Below, in pieces: positions 32,637-42,113 of a stretch of 64,000 bases of DNA (within the stretch, counting starts at the first letter, position 1; every line of letters begins with the position of its first letter). The notes below the pieces were generated by a model that saw only the letters and a list, made by a program, of their open reading frames with translations, did no database searches and had not been told where the DNA came from. A program made the position numbers and the translations under genes. This DNA is from Magnaporthiopsis rhizophila (Eukaryota > Ascomycota > Sordariomycetes > Magnaporthales > Magnaporthaceae), in contig PYSS01000031.1 in assembly GCA_003049465.1 (NCBI GenBank), positions 62,001-126,000 on the forward strand, given 5' to 3'.

Positions 32637-34501
32637 ATGCGCTGCACGCGGCCCGGGCACATAGCCTCCCTGCTGCTGCTGGGGATCGCTTCATCGGGCG
32701 TCTTGGCATCGCCGGCGCCGGTGCGGAGGGACATCGCCTACAAGCCGAACCCGGAGAGGGCGGCCGCGGTCAAGCAGGCGTTCCGTAGGAGCTGGGACGG
32801 CTATTATAAATATGCCTTTCCCCACGACAGCCTCAAGCCGATCTCGAGGACGTTTGACGACGACCGGTAGGTGGTTTTTGGTTTTGGTTTTTGGACCTAG
32901 GCACCTTATCTTCACGTCCCGAAACTGATTGCTTGCTGCTGTGCTGGTATGTGCAGAAATGGCTGGGGTGCTAGCGCCATCGACGCGCTCAGCACTGGGA
33001 TGTTGATGTCTGAGGACGACATCGTCAAGCAGATACTGGACTTTGTCCCCACCATCAACTTTAGCACCACCAAGACCGAAGTCAGCCTTTTCGAGACGAC
33101 CATCCGCTACCTCGGCGGGCTCGTATCAGGTAAGGTTACCGTGGGCTAGACTTGGACTCAAAGAGAGATACGAAGTCAATTGCGGATATATATGTCCACA
33201 GGAAAGAACGCAAAAGTACAGACACTGACCATATCCGGCAGCCTACGATCTTTTGACGGACCCCTCGAGCAAGTACAAATCCGCAAACGCCAGCGTGGCC
33301 AAGGCGGTGCTGGTGCAGGCGGAGCGGCTGGCGACCAACCTCAAGTTCGCCTTCGGCACGCCCAGCGGCGTGCCCGACAACACAATCTTCCTCGACCCGC
33401 CGCGGCTGTCGGGCAGCCAGACCAACGGCATCGCCACTATCGGCACGCTGGTGCTCGAGTGGACGCGCCTCAGCGACCAGACGGGCAACCCCGTCTTTGG
33501 CGCCCTCGCCCAAAAGGCCGAGTCTTACCTGCTCGACCCCAAGCCCGCCTTGGGCGAGCCGTTCCCGGGCCTGATCGGGCTCGACGTAAACCTCACCACG
33601 GGCCTGTTCCTCGACGGCCGCGGAGGCTGGGGCGCCAGCAGCGACAGCTTCTACGAGTACCTCATCAAGATGTACCTGTACGACCCCGACCGGTTTGCGG
33701 CTTACAAGGACCGCTGGATTGCCGCCGCCGACTCGAGCATCAAGCACCTGGTGTCGCACCCGTCCACGCGGCCCGACCTGACCTTCCTGGCGTTTTATGA
33801 GAACACGACCCTGCGTTACGTCTCACAGCACTGTACGTTACGTGATCATTTGTTGTGACTAGTCACTCAATGCAATCTAGCTAACCTCAGCTGCTCACTC
33901 ATCAAAAGTGGCCTGCTTCGCTGGCGGAAACTTCATCCTGGGAGGCCTGACGCTCAACCGGCAGAAGTACGTCGACTTCGGCATCGAGCTGACAAAGGGC
34001 TGCCGCGAAACCTACGTGCAGACCGCGACGGGCATCGGTCCCGAGGTCTTCCGGTGGCAGGTCGAGGGCGAGACGACCAGGAACAACCCGGCGCCGCCTG
34101 CCAACGAGACGGCCTTTTACAAGCGCGCCGGCTTCTGGATCCCGCCCGAAAACGGCGGCTCCGCCAGCTACCAGCTGCGGCCGGAGGTGATCGAGTCGTA
34201 CTACTACGCCTACCGCGCCACGGGCGACCCGAAGTACCAGGAGTGGGCCTGGGAGGCCTTCCTGGCCATCAACGCCACCTGCGCCCAGGGCGTCGGGTAC
34301 ACGGCGCTGGGAGACGTAAATGTTGCAGGAGGAGGCAGGCCGCAGGACTCGCAGGAGAGCTTCTGGTTCGCCGAGACGCTCAAGTACTCGTACCTCATCC
34401 ACGCCGAGGACGCGCCTTGGCAGCTCAAGGCCGACCGGACCAACGGCTGGGTGTACAACACCGAAGCGCACCCCGTCAAGGTTGCTGGCCGCAAGGGTTG
34501 A
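32637..34501 (+). CDS. Secreted class I alpha-1,2-mannosidase (GH47)
   Basis: Four exons (32637-32866, 32957-33129, 33242-33832, 33909-34501) give 528 residues, all junctions in frame. A signal peptide of ~24 residues (LLLLGIASSGVLASPA) precedes the GH47 barrel. Conserved catalytic positions are present: Glu123 in SLFETTIR, Asp269 in SSDSFYEYLIK, and Glu424 in LRPEVIES. TEAHP near the end holds the calcium-binding Thr. The enzyme trims alpha-1,2-linked mannose from N-glycans. The signal peptide and absence of a membrane anchor point to the secreted or Golgi-lumen fungal group (msdS-like). Several NxS/T sites occur. At 336 it has Ala in CFAGGN where family members commonly have Asp. Confidence 0.92.
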
Positions 34502-34819
34502 GTAAATGTGATCTCAAGGGTGCATTTGAGGGCACCAATCATGACGCATGGGGGATTTCTGGGATACATATAAATACATTATACATGGAGGTAGGTAGGT
34601 AGGTACCTACGTAATGCTCATGTCTAATATAAATGCTTTTAAAACGCCAAAACACAACGCTTTTCCTCTCGTGTTGGTTTTTGTTCCCCTGTTCGATACG
34701 CCGGATCGGAGAGAGAAATTCGTCCAAAACGCCCAAAACTCCAGTTGATGCCGACATCAGAGCAGCGACGGTAACACGCCGTGAGAAGAACAAGCAGACA
34801 AAAGTAAACAAAAGGAAAC
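34502..34819. other. Convergent 3' region between GH47 and CCC1 genes
   Basis: 318 bp with both 3' UTRs and a (GGTA)n run at about 34589-34606. No gene is seen. Confidence 0.55.
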
Positions 34820-35488
34820 TCAAACAGACGACGGCCCAGGCGCATCTCCGTCCGAAAACGAGTTAAACAGCTTGACGAGTAGCATGGCCGACGCGGCGGC
34901 CGCGCCACCGACGACCACCATCTGCAGGCCGCCGACAAGCCCCTGGCGGACGGAGCGGGGCCCGCGCCAGCCGCAGACCATGCACGTCTTTGCGTAGCCG
35001 AACGAGAAGAGCGCGACGGCCATGGCGGCGACGCTGATGGCGAAGCCGGCGGCGAGGTCGTTGCGCGGCACGCACAGGTACGGCAGCAGCGGGAGCAGGC
35101 CGCCCAGGAAGTAGCCCATGGCGATGGTCAGGCCCGAGAGGAAGGCGCGCGAGGATGACGGCTCGGCTTCGCAGTCTGTTTTTTTTTTTTTTTTTTTTTT
35201 TTGGCTGTTAGGTTACCTAAGTAATAACAATAAAAATGGGGGAAAGAAGAGGGGAAAAGAAAACTTGCGTTGAAACTTCATCAGAAAACCTGCCAGGTCG
35301 GGCGATGCGGTGATGTGGTCCGTCAGTCCGTCCAGCGTCGCCTTGGGCAGATCGTACGGCTCAAAGACGGAGCGGACCGCGGCGGCCGTGCCTTGGGGAT
35401 CTGTCTCGATCAGGGCGTTTGTTTGGGCCAGCGTCTCGTCGTAGGAAGCACTGAGATGGGAGGGGTTAGCACATGCTTATTTGCATTT

Positions 35489-35535
<47 letters not shown>

Positions 35536-36216
35536 AGACTGCGAAGCCGAGCCGTCATCCTCGCGCGCCTTCCTCTCGGGCCTGACCATCGCCATGGGCT
35601 ACTTCCTGGGCGGCCTGCTCCCGCTGCTGCCGTACCTGTGCGTGCCGCGCAACGACCTCGCCGCCGGCNGCCACCTACAAAAGAACGAAACAACATCCTT
35701 CCAGTCAGCATAAATTATGTCTCTTTCGAAACAAGGAAGAGAAGAGAGTCGCTCACCCAACCCCATGGAAATAGCACCCGCAATCAGCTCCGCCATGCCG
35801 CCGTAGATGACGATCCTGGTGTCGCTCAGCGCCGACAGGCCCGCCGTGAGCGCGAACGGCACCGTCAGCCCGTCCGAGAGCCCGATGGTGGCGTCCGAGA
35901 TGAAGCGGGCGCTGACGCGCGGCCGCGCCGCGCCGGACGACGTGCCGCTGCAGCACGAGCCGAGGGTGCTAGCCTGGGACTCGAGGTCGTCATCGTCGTC
36001 GTCGTCGTCTTCGTCCCGCCTGTTTCGCCTACTGTTGCTGCTGCTGCTGCCGACACCATAGTCGTTCCCGTTGGTTGTGTTGTTGTTGTTGCCGTTTAAC
36101 AGGGACGAGTGCTCGTCGACTGTGGATGCGATGGCGGCATGGGAAGGCGTCGTCGTTTGCCGGCCCCTGCCGCGCAGCAGCGCCACGAGGCCGTTTTTTG
36201 CTGATACGAGAGACAT
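34820..36216 (-). CDS. CCC1: Ccc1/VIT1-family iron/manganese transporter, sequence broken by misassembly
   Basis: Visible exons are 35757-36216 (153 residues ending in AISMGL), the first 5 bases of a second exon (35670-35674, then an N), 35269-35450, and 34820-35175. The N-terminal exon has an acidic linker (DEDDDDDDDD) and the first Ccc1 membrane segment (FISDATIGLSDGLTVPFAL). The last exon has GLTIAMGYFLGGLLPLLPYL and two more segments. Ccc1 moves Fe2+/Mn2+ into the vacuole. The exon that should follow SMGLGG is missing: its place is taken by an inverted copy of the last exon. The third intron appears to use a GC donor (GCAAGT at 35268). I read this as an assembly fault, with an intact gene in the organism. 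Confidence 0.8.
35045..35178 (+). repeat. Inverted duplication, arm 1
   Basis: 134 bp spanning the start of the last Ccc1 exon. It is the exact reverse complement of 35535-35668. The similarity runs on through T24 (35179-35202) against A46 (35489-35534). Confidence 0.97.
35535..35668 (-). repeat. Inverted duplication, arm 2 (ends at an N)
   Basis: An exact reverse copy of arm 1, bounded on the left by a long A run and on the right by a single N at 35669. Identity over 134 bp, a homopolymer at one end and an ambiguous base at the other point to a chimeric join. Confidence 0.97.
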
Positions 36217-37638
36217 TGGTGGCGTGGTTGGGGCGGTCTTGCCACGGGCTCGACCGGGTAGGTAGGTAGACAAAGGTCCGCTATGTCCTCTGGACCACGG
36301 GCTGAGTGTAGCCTTTGGTTCAAAGCTGGGTGCTGAGCCTTCTCTGCTTTAACCTCGGGTTTTCTGGTTTTTGGGAGACGGGTTGTTGCTGTCCCGAAAT
36401 CCTTTCGCGCGAGCGAGCGTCAATCCGTGTTAGAGGAAGGTTTCTCCAAATGCAGCTGCCCGTGCGAAGTCCGGCGTCGAAATATTATTCTTTTAACAAT
36501 CCCCCCTCTTTGCACAAAATACCAGCCAATCTAAAAAGTGCCACGCTTTAAGAGACAGTAAAGAAAAAAAAAAAAAAAAAAAAAGCCTTTAAATGTATAC
36601 ATAAAGCAGCAGACACCGAAACGATCCCTAATTCCACTAGGATCCATCAAAGAAGGAGCTTTCTCGCAGGTCCACGCCCAGCGGCGCAAAGACCCGTCCA
36701 ATGGGGGCCCTTCCCTGGGAAGTAAGCAGCATATACGCTTTGTCCTATTGGCTGCAGCTCTCAAGCGTCCGGGCAGGAAAAGCCAGCCAGGGATCTTCAC
36801 CAAACGACGACCCGTCACCGACGCCTCAGATCGTTGGGAAAAAAAAAAAAAAAAAAAAAAAAAGAGTCGGATCCTCACCGGATCCGGAAACCCGACCTGC
36901 ATGCAACCCCAGGTCTGACGTCGAATGCTGACTTTTGGACTGTAAGCTATTGGCCAACTGCTTGTTAGCGGGCCCGCCCTTCTCCACATGACTTGGCAAG
37001 CCTGCCGTCGAACAGCGCCTCCTCTAAGCTCAAAGCCCGGTTCAAAATGTCATTCATTTCCTCCGTATGTCGTTGATGCGCGTTGTGTCACTTATTGCCA
37101 GTTCCGGAACGCCATCTCACTCCTTTCGACAGGAGTTGAGATTGACCTGGACCGGTTGTTGAAGCGGTCTTGGGAAAGATGCTCATATGGTCGGTGCGGG
37201 TGTAGCATCAGCCTTATGTTCGCTTCATCCTGGTTTCAACGTGGACCAGCCATTGTACCACAAATGATTGTACTTGTATTAAAATGCCGATCGCAACTCG
37301 ATAAATAAGCACATATCTTCCAACCATATTAAAGCTCACAGGCATGTAAATGTTTCACCCTCTCTTACCATTTGGGCACCGACTTGGAGAAACCACAATG
37401 AATATCTCGTCGCATAGTATATCGTGATTATTACCAGCCCTTAATTGGCCGTCTATATAACGCTCCGGCCCTCCCTCTGTAAGTTTACAACCCGGGTGTT
37501 TATTAGGCACAGTAGTTCCCCTTTATGTTCCTTGCCTCGTGGTATATCATAACCGGCCTTCCATGAAGATGACTGTCTGTCCTTCACATCGCATATAAAT
37601 AAAACGTTACCCACCCTATTAAGCGTTCGTCAAGCTGC
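36217..37638. other. Intergenic region, 1.4 kb, with two A runs
   Basis: Holds the Ccc1 promoter (right of 36216) and the ERG27 3' flank. A runs occur at about 36564-36583 and 36840-36863. Open frames here have no recognisable domain. Confidence 0.5.
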
Positions 37639-39390
37639 TCACGCAGCCAGCGCCTTTCCGTTGCCCTGCGGCTTGCTGTTTCCGAGGGCGTCCTCCCACT
37701 TGAGCCGCAGGCGCTCCATCTCCTCCCAGCACTGGGCGCCCAATACTTCAAAGTCCTGGAGCGCCTCGGCCGTGAGATCGACGGCGGTACTCTTGCGACC
37801 AAAACTATCCCTGAGCCAGTATCTTTTCTCGTCGCGCTGCTGCTGCTGATACTGCTGGTCGGCCGCCATCTCGGCGGCTGTGCGACCGTCCCAGCCCCAG
37901 CCCTCGACCTCGGTGCGCTTGACGGTGGCCTCGCCCCAGATGTTGGCCGAGGAGCCCCACTTGACGCGCTCGGCGCCCAGGCTGTCGAGACGCTCCTGGT
38001 CCTCCGTGGCGCACCAGACGGGTGCAATGGCACCATGGTAGGGCTTCACGGGGTGCCACGGCGAGCCGATCCAGCGGACGAGGTAGAGGGCGAAGCCATA
38101 CCAGAATACGAGCAGGGCGGGCAAATGGTAGATGGTGGTCTGAACGATACCCGGGTGGGTGATGTATATGCGAGGGGGCACAACATCCGCCGCCGAGGTG
38201 TTCCCATTCCCATTCCCGTTCCCATTTGCCGCTTTCCCGCCCTTCCTCCTCGCAGCCGCGGCCATTGCTGTAGAGTCATCTGCGGTGAGGTACCTGGCAG
38301 CTATCGGTTTCACGCGTGGCAGCTCGGCCGTCAGGAACAGCAGGTCGGCCAGCCGCTTGGTGCTCTCGTAGGAGTCGTGTGAAGCAACGGCCTCGAAGTC
38401 CGATATGCTAAAATCGTCAGGTTTAGGCGTGATGCTGCCGACCCAGACGACACGACCGCGCCCCAGGCCGCCGGCGGCGAGCTCTTCACGCGTGCGGCCG
38501 AGCAGCGGGAGCAGGGCGTGGGCGAACATATAATGCCCAAAGATGTTGGCGGCGAACGTTTCGCCCAGCAGCTCCCCCCTCGTGCGGCCCTCGGCGGCGG
38601 CTCGTTGGGAGGTGAGGGCACGGCCGGTGATCGGATCGACGAGGTTGCCAACGTAGCTGATCTTGAAGCTCGGCCAGGTCAGCTGGTGGATGAGGCCGTC
38701 CCTCAATATCGCGCCGGGAATGGACAGCCAGCTCAGGCCGGACCAGCCGCCGATTCCGGCGTTGAATATGATCGAGTCGAGGCGGGGGATCGGCGCTGGG
38801 ATGCGACCGGCCCTGACATCCTCTGCCGTGAGCGGGCCATCGGGGCCGTGGATGAGCAGCTCGGCGGCGGCGTGAACAGTGGGCAGCTTGCAGAGGTCAA
38901 GCTGGATGCTGAGCAGGTGGATCCGGGTCAGGGCGGATGCCGGGTTGCATGACGGGCCGGCGCGGGCGCGGAGGGTCGGGTTGGAGGCGACGGCCTTGCG
39001 CACATAGTCGCCGAGGACCTCGGTGGTCTGGAGGGACTTTTGTTTGCTTCGAGTGGTGGTGATGAGAATGAGGTGCGAGGTTGGCGACCGCGAAGTCAAG
39101 AACCAGTCGACGAGGCGCTGGGCGATTCCCAGACCGATGCCACTAGGATGCGCGTACGCGGCAAGCCAAGACGTCAGCACACGTACGCCGACGCACAGAT
39201 GAGATGGCGCCGGGCAGCGGGAGATCCCGACGACGCCGGCAGATGACGCGCCGAGTGGGGATGCGTGGACAATGTCCGTGGTGGTTTGCGGTCCAACCTA
39301 CCTGTTTGCGCCCGTCACCAGCACGAAGAACTGGTCCTTGGGCGCAGCACCATCCCAAGGGGCGGTAGTGGGCCTGGACGGGGCAGCCAT
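37639..39390 (-). CDS. ERG27: 3-ketosteroid reductase of ergosterol synthesis
   Basis: Two exons, 39302-39390 and 37639-39142, give 530 residues. The first exon codes 29 residues ending in the start of the cofactor motif (VLVTGAN), and the splice completes it as TGANSGIGLG, the TGxxxGIG nucleotide-binding signature of short-chain dehydrogenases. The catalytic YESTK follows near the middle, with NAGIGG upstream. Erg27 reduces the 3-keto group during C-4 demethylation of sterols, in complex with Erg25, Erg26 and Erg28 at the ER. A hydrophobic segment near residues 385-405 (LPALLVFWYGFALYL) could associate with membrane. The protein is longer than yeast Erg27 (347 residues), as in other filamentous fungi, partly from an Asn/Gly-rich insert. 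Confidence 0.92.
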
Positions 39391-39978
39391 TCCGTTGAAT
39401 GGGCGGCTTGCCGAGGGAGGGAGGGGGAGGAGAATTTGCGTCGCAGCGGGAAAGCCTGATCAGGCAGGCTGCAGCCAACTCAGGGCTCAATGCAGGCCGG
39501 CAGCACGCAACACTCCAGCGGCGTTGCAGTGGTTGGCGCCGGGCTGTTTAGCAGCAGTGATTTTTTTTTGCCCTGGTTCGATTCTAAAAGGAAGGCGAAA
39601 TGACACACTATCGATGACCGAAATGGGTTTTCACCGACATTTGCGCCATGTGGGATCGATGGCAGGGTCATAGCACAGTGTGACCTCATACCGACTGTGT
39701 CGCATACCCTCGTCGGGTGGTGCAGGCAGCGACCCTAGCGCCCAGCAGGCATACCGCAGCAGCACAGCGCCAAGGAAGCAGCTCCGACAAACTCAACATT
39801 CTCTCGGCACCTCGGTAGGTTTTGGAGAGCAGTGTGCCTCTGCTCAACAACAGGCCGCTGCCAAACTTTGACTTCGGCGGCTCACACTGTTTGAGAACCG
39901 CAACTCTTTTTTCACGCGCGGGTAGTCTTTTCTGGACGAGAGGCGAGCGGCGGCTGATCGCCCAGCGCACGTGCTCCG
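39391..39978. promoter_or_regulatory. Divergent promoter between ERG27 and the OB-like gene
   Basis: 588 bp between start codons facing away from each other. No sterol-regulatory or other named site could be assigned with confidence. Confidence 0.45.
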
Positions 39979-41139
39979 ATGCCAAGGAAGCTTTTGATAT
40001 ATGCCGGGGCGCCGCTCAGCGACTCGCTCAACTGGTCGCCCTCGGCCCTGATTGACAGCTTCACCGAGCCTGTTGCCCGTCTCATCGGGCTCACCAGAGG
40101 GCCCCTGTGCCGGGACCCGGACCTGGCCTCGTCGTTCGATGCGTCTGGTCATCCCGCGTGGCGATCCCTTGCTCTGAAGCGCAGGCGCCTCGCTACCGGC
40201 TTCTCACAGCAGCCAGCGCCCGGATGGCGCGGGGAGATTTTCCCTCCGGATCCGGGCTTCTTCACCACGGCAGACGTCTCGTTGCAGAGCGACGCCTCGC
40301 CGTCTTTATTGGGGCACGACGGTGAAGAGGAAGGCAGCATACTGTCACAGTTCTGCGAGCGCTCGCTTGCGGCTCATAATGATATACCATCCTCCCAGCT
40401 GGACGCCATCTCCAGTGCAGAGACGTCCTTCGTCACCGACGCCACGACTTCGTTCGTCAGCGATAGCACCCAGGAGGAGTCCTCGGTTGTGATAAACGAC
40501 AGCCAACCTCCACAAGCACCGCCGCCGCCACTTCACGCAGGAGTAGGAATCGCCGCTCAGGTTCACGACCTCGGAGATCTGCCTAGCGCCGCGCACCTGG
40601 CGAGCATCTCACCGCAGACCATGACGGTGAACATCATCGTCGGCATCATCTCCATATTGCCCAAGCGTACGGTCCGGACCCGTTGGGGCGGCAGCCGGTC
40701 TCTGGTGGAAGTACTGGTGGGCGACGAGACGCGGGCTGGGTTTGGCATCACCTTTTGGCTGCCGCCATCAGACGGCAAGAGTCCTGTCGAGGATCTGCGG
40801 GCACAGGATGTCGTGCTGATGCGCAACGTGGCCCTGGGATCTTTTATGCGCAAAGTCTACGGCCATGGGCTGCGCAGAGATCTCACCAGGGTACACCTGC
40901 TTCATCGCAGGAAGCTGGACGCCGATGACGTTGGTGGGCACTACTCAACCGCAGATCTTCAGGGCCCGTCCGGGTCGCTAGACCGCCACTTGCATCCACA
41001 ACTCCTCAAGGCTCAAAAGGTTAGAGAATGGGTGATCAGATTCGTTGGCGGGGGCGTCGTGCCGACTTTGGGTCAAAAGAGAAAAGGGGAGGGCAGGCGC
41101 CGGCGCTGGGATGTGCCACCTCCGGATGAAACGCAGTGA
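39979..41139 (+). CDS. Unknown protein with an OB-fold-like segment
   Basis: A single exon of 386 residues. I do not recognise the family. Residues ~215-310 alternate strands and turns in a way that resembles an OB fold: TVNIIVGIISILPKRTVRTR, then SLVEVLVGDETRAGFGITFW, then LRAQDVVLMRNVALGSF and a final strand, the spacing seen in single-stranded-DNA-binding domains. The preceding ~110 residues are acidic, Ser-rich and disordered, and the C-terminus is basic (KRKGEGRRRRW). A nuclear nucleic-acid-binding role is plausible but is inference from secondary-structure pattern only. The start codon is the first in frame and has fair context. Confidence 0.65.
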   Translation: MPRKLLIYAGAPLSDSLNWSPSALIDSFTEPVARLIGLTRGPLCRDPDLASSFDASGHPAWRSLALKRRRLATGFSQQPAPGWRGEIFPPDPGFFTTADVSLQSDASPSLLGHDGEEEGSILSQFCERSLAAHNDIPSSQLDAISSAETSFVTDATTSFVSDSTQEESSVVINDSQPPQAPPPPLHAGVGIAAQVHDLGDLPSAAHLASISPQTMTVNIIVGIISILPKRTVRTRWGGSRSLVEVLVGDETRAGFGITFWLPPSDGKSPVEDLRAQDVVLMRNVALGSFMRKVYGHGLRRDLTRVHLLHRRKLDADDVGGHYSTADLQGPSGSLDRHLHPQLLKAQKVREWVIRFVGGGVVPTLGQKRKGEGRRRRWDVPPPDETQ

Positions 41140-41190
41140 ATATGGGTTAGCGACAAGGGTTCAAAAGACCGTTCACATTAGCCAACTGGC

Positions 41191-41311
41191 ACATACGACC
41201 AAACCCACTGGAATATACCACTGGAATATACAGGATCCCGTCCGCTCTCCCCTAGTCAAACCAGTAAGGCTGGTTTGGTGATTTCGATGGGTCTGGGAGC
41301 AGTTGGGAATC
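41191..41311 (+). pseudogene. 5S rRNA pseudogene
   Basis: The start (acatacgacc) and later blocks (cccactgga, ggatcccgtccgctctccc, tagtcaa, ccagt) follow the order of fungal 5S rRNA. The copy is damaged: a 13-bp segment is doubled (41205-41217 and 41218-41230), several positions show G-to-A or C-to-T changes, and the 3' third is poorly preserved. Many filamentous ascomycetes carry dispersed 5S genes and pseudogenes. The internal promoter region is altered, so transcription is doubtful. Confidence 0.8.
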
Positions 41312-41467
41312 GGGCGTCCCCACGTCGCGCGAGTTTCCCTCTTCCACTCAAGCATCGCTCGCTCGAATAACCTGTCCCTCGCCAAAAAAAAGTAGGGCGG
41401 CCAATCGGCCCAGCGGAGGAAGCATGGGAGCCGGAGGTCCCTATCTCGCACGGGCTACTAACCGGCT

Positions 41468-41769
41468 TATATAAACCGGCCTGGTCCCTGGGCTCTGCTC
41501 GAGAGATTCTGCTTCCTCAAGCATCTCGAACCTATAAAGAATCATCAGCTGAATTGAAGCTATTCCCACCTTCCAAGCTCTTACGATCAAGCCCTTGTTA
41601 CGTCCCTGGACGGCGTATGTAAGCCCCCATTTTCACCCTCCCAGTTATCCCAAGCAAGACGCTCCAGCCCCGATTCCATGTCCCCAACCCGCCCCCATCA
41701 TAACCGCATTACATAACCCCCCGCGCGACCCCCAAACAAAAAGCCTGTCCATATGTTAACTTCAAATAG
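41468..41769 (+). promoter_or_regulatory. Core promoter and leader of the two-repeat protein gene
   Basis: TATA-like sequences lie at 41468-41475 (tatataaa) and 41533-41538 (tataaa). A likely 5'-UTR intron spans 41615-41769, with a GTATGT donor and a gttaac...caaatag acceptor, ending 17 bp before the ATG. The 20 bases at 41541-41560 match 17 of 20 in the leader of the toxin gene (43350-43369). Confidence 0.5.
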
Positions 41770-41786
41770 GGGAAACCAATACCACC

Positions 41787-42113
41787 ATGACTGACCAACT
41801 CGATGTCTGGCTCGACAACAAGGACCATTCCGTCGAAGGCCACATTTTCAACTGCACTCTCACATTCCGTAACAAGGTTATCTGGGGGCCCACTTCGTGC
41901 CACGACAACACGGTTGCTCTGAGAAACGCCATCCACGAGGCGGATAGGCGCTTCGACATGTCCTTTACCAAGAAGGACAAGACGGTTGAAGGTCACACAC
42001 GCTATATCAGCGTCAAGTCGAACGGCAAAGTTCTCCTAGACAAACTCTCTACTCACGACAATATGGCCGGCTTGGTTAGCGCTATCAACGCCGCTTTAGG
42101 TACTGCTAGCTAG
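41787..42113 (+). CDS. Small protein made of two copies of one motif
   Basis: A single exon of 108 residues with no signal peptide or membrane segment. The two halves align: residues ~5-50 and ~56-102 share KD-x-S/T-VEGH, KV-I/L, S-x-HDN and L-x-x-AI-x-x-A at the same spacing, about 18 of 47 identical. Each half is predicted to be strands followed by a helix. No known family is recognised. The gene stands alone with its own TATA box and leader, between the 5S pseudogene and the toxin gene. Its partner or function is unknown. A binding or antidote role for the neighbouring toxin is conceivable, but nothing in the sequence proves it. Confidence 0.75.
   Translation: MTDQLDVWLDNKDHSVEGHIFNCTLTFRNKVIWGPTSCHDNTVALRNAIHEADRRFDMSFTKKDKTVEGHTRYISVKSNGKVLLDKLSTHDNMAGLVSAINAALGTAS

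Noticed and set aside
39570..39600. B-box-like ggttcgattc
   Set aside because: No cloverleaf can be folded around it; no tRNA gene called.
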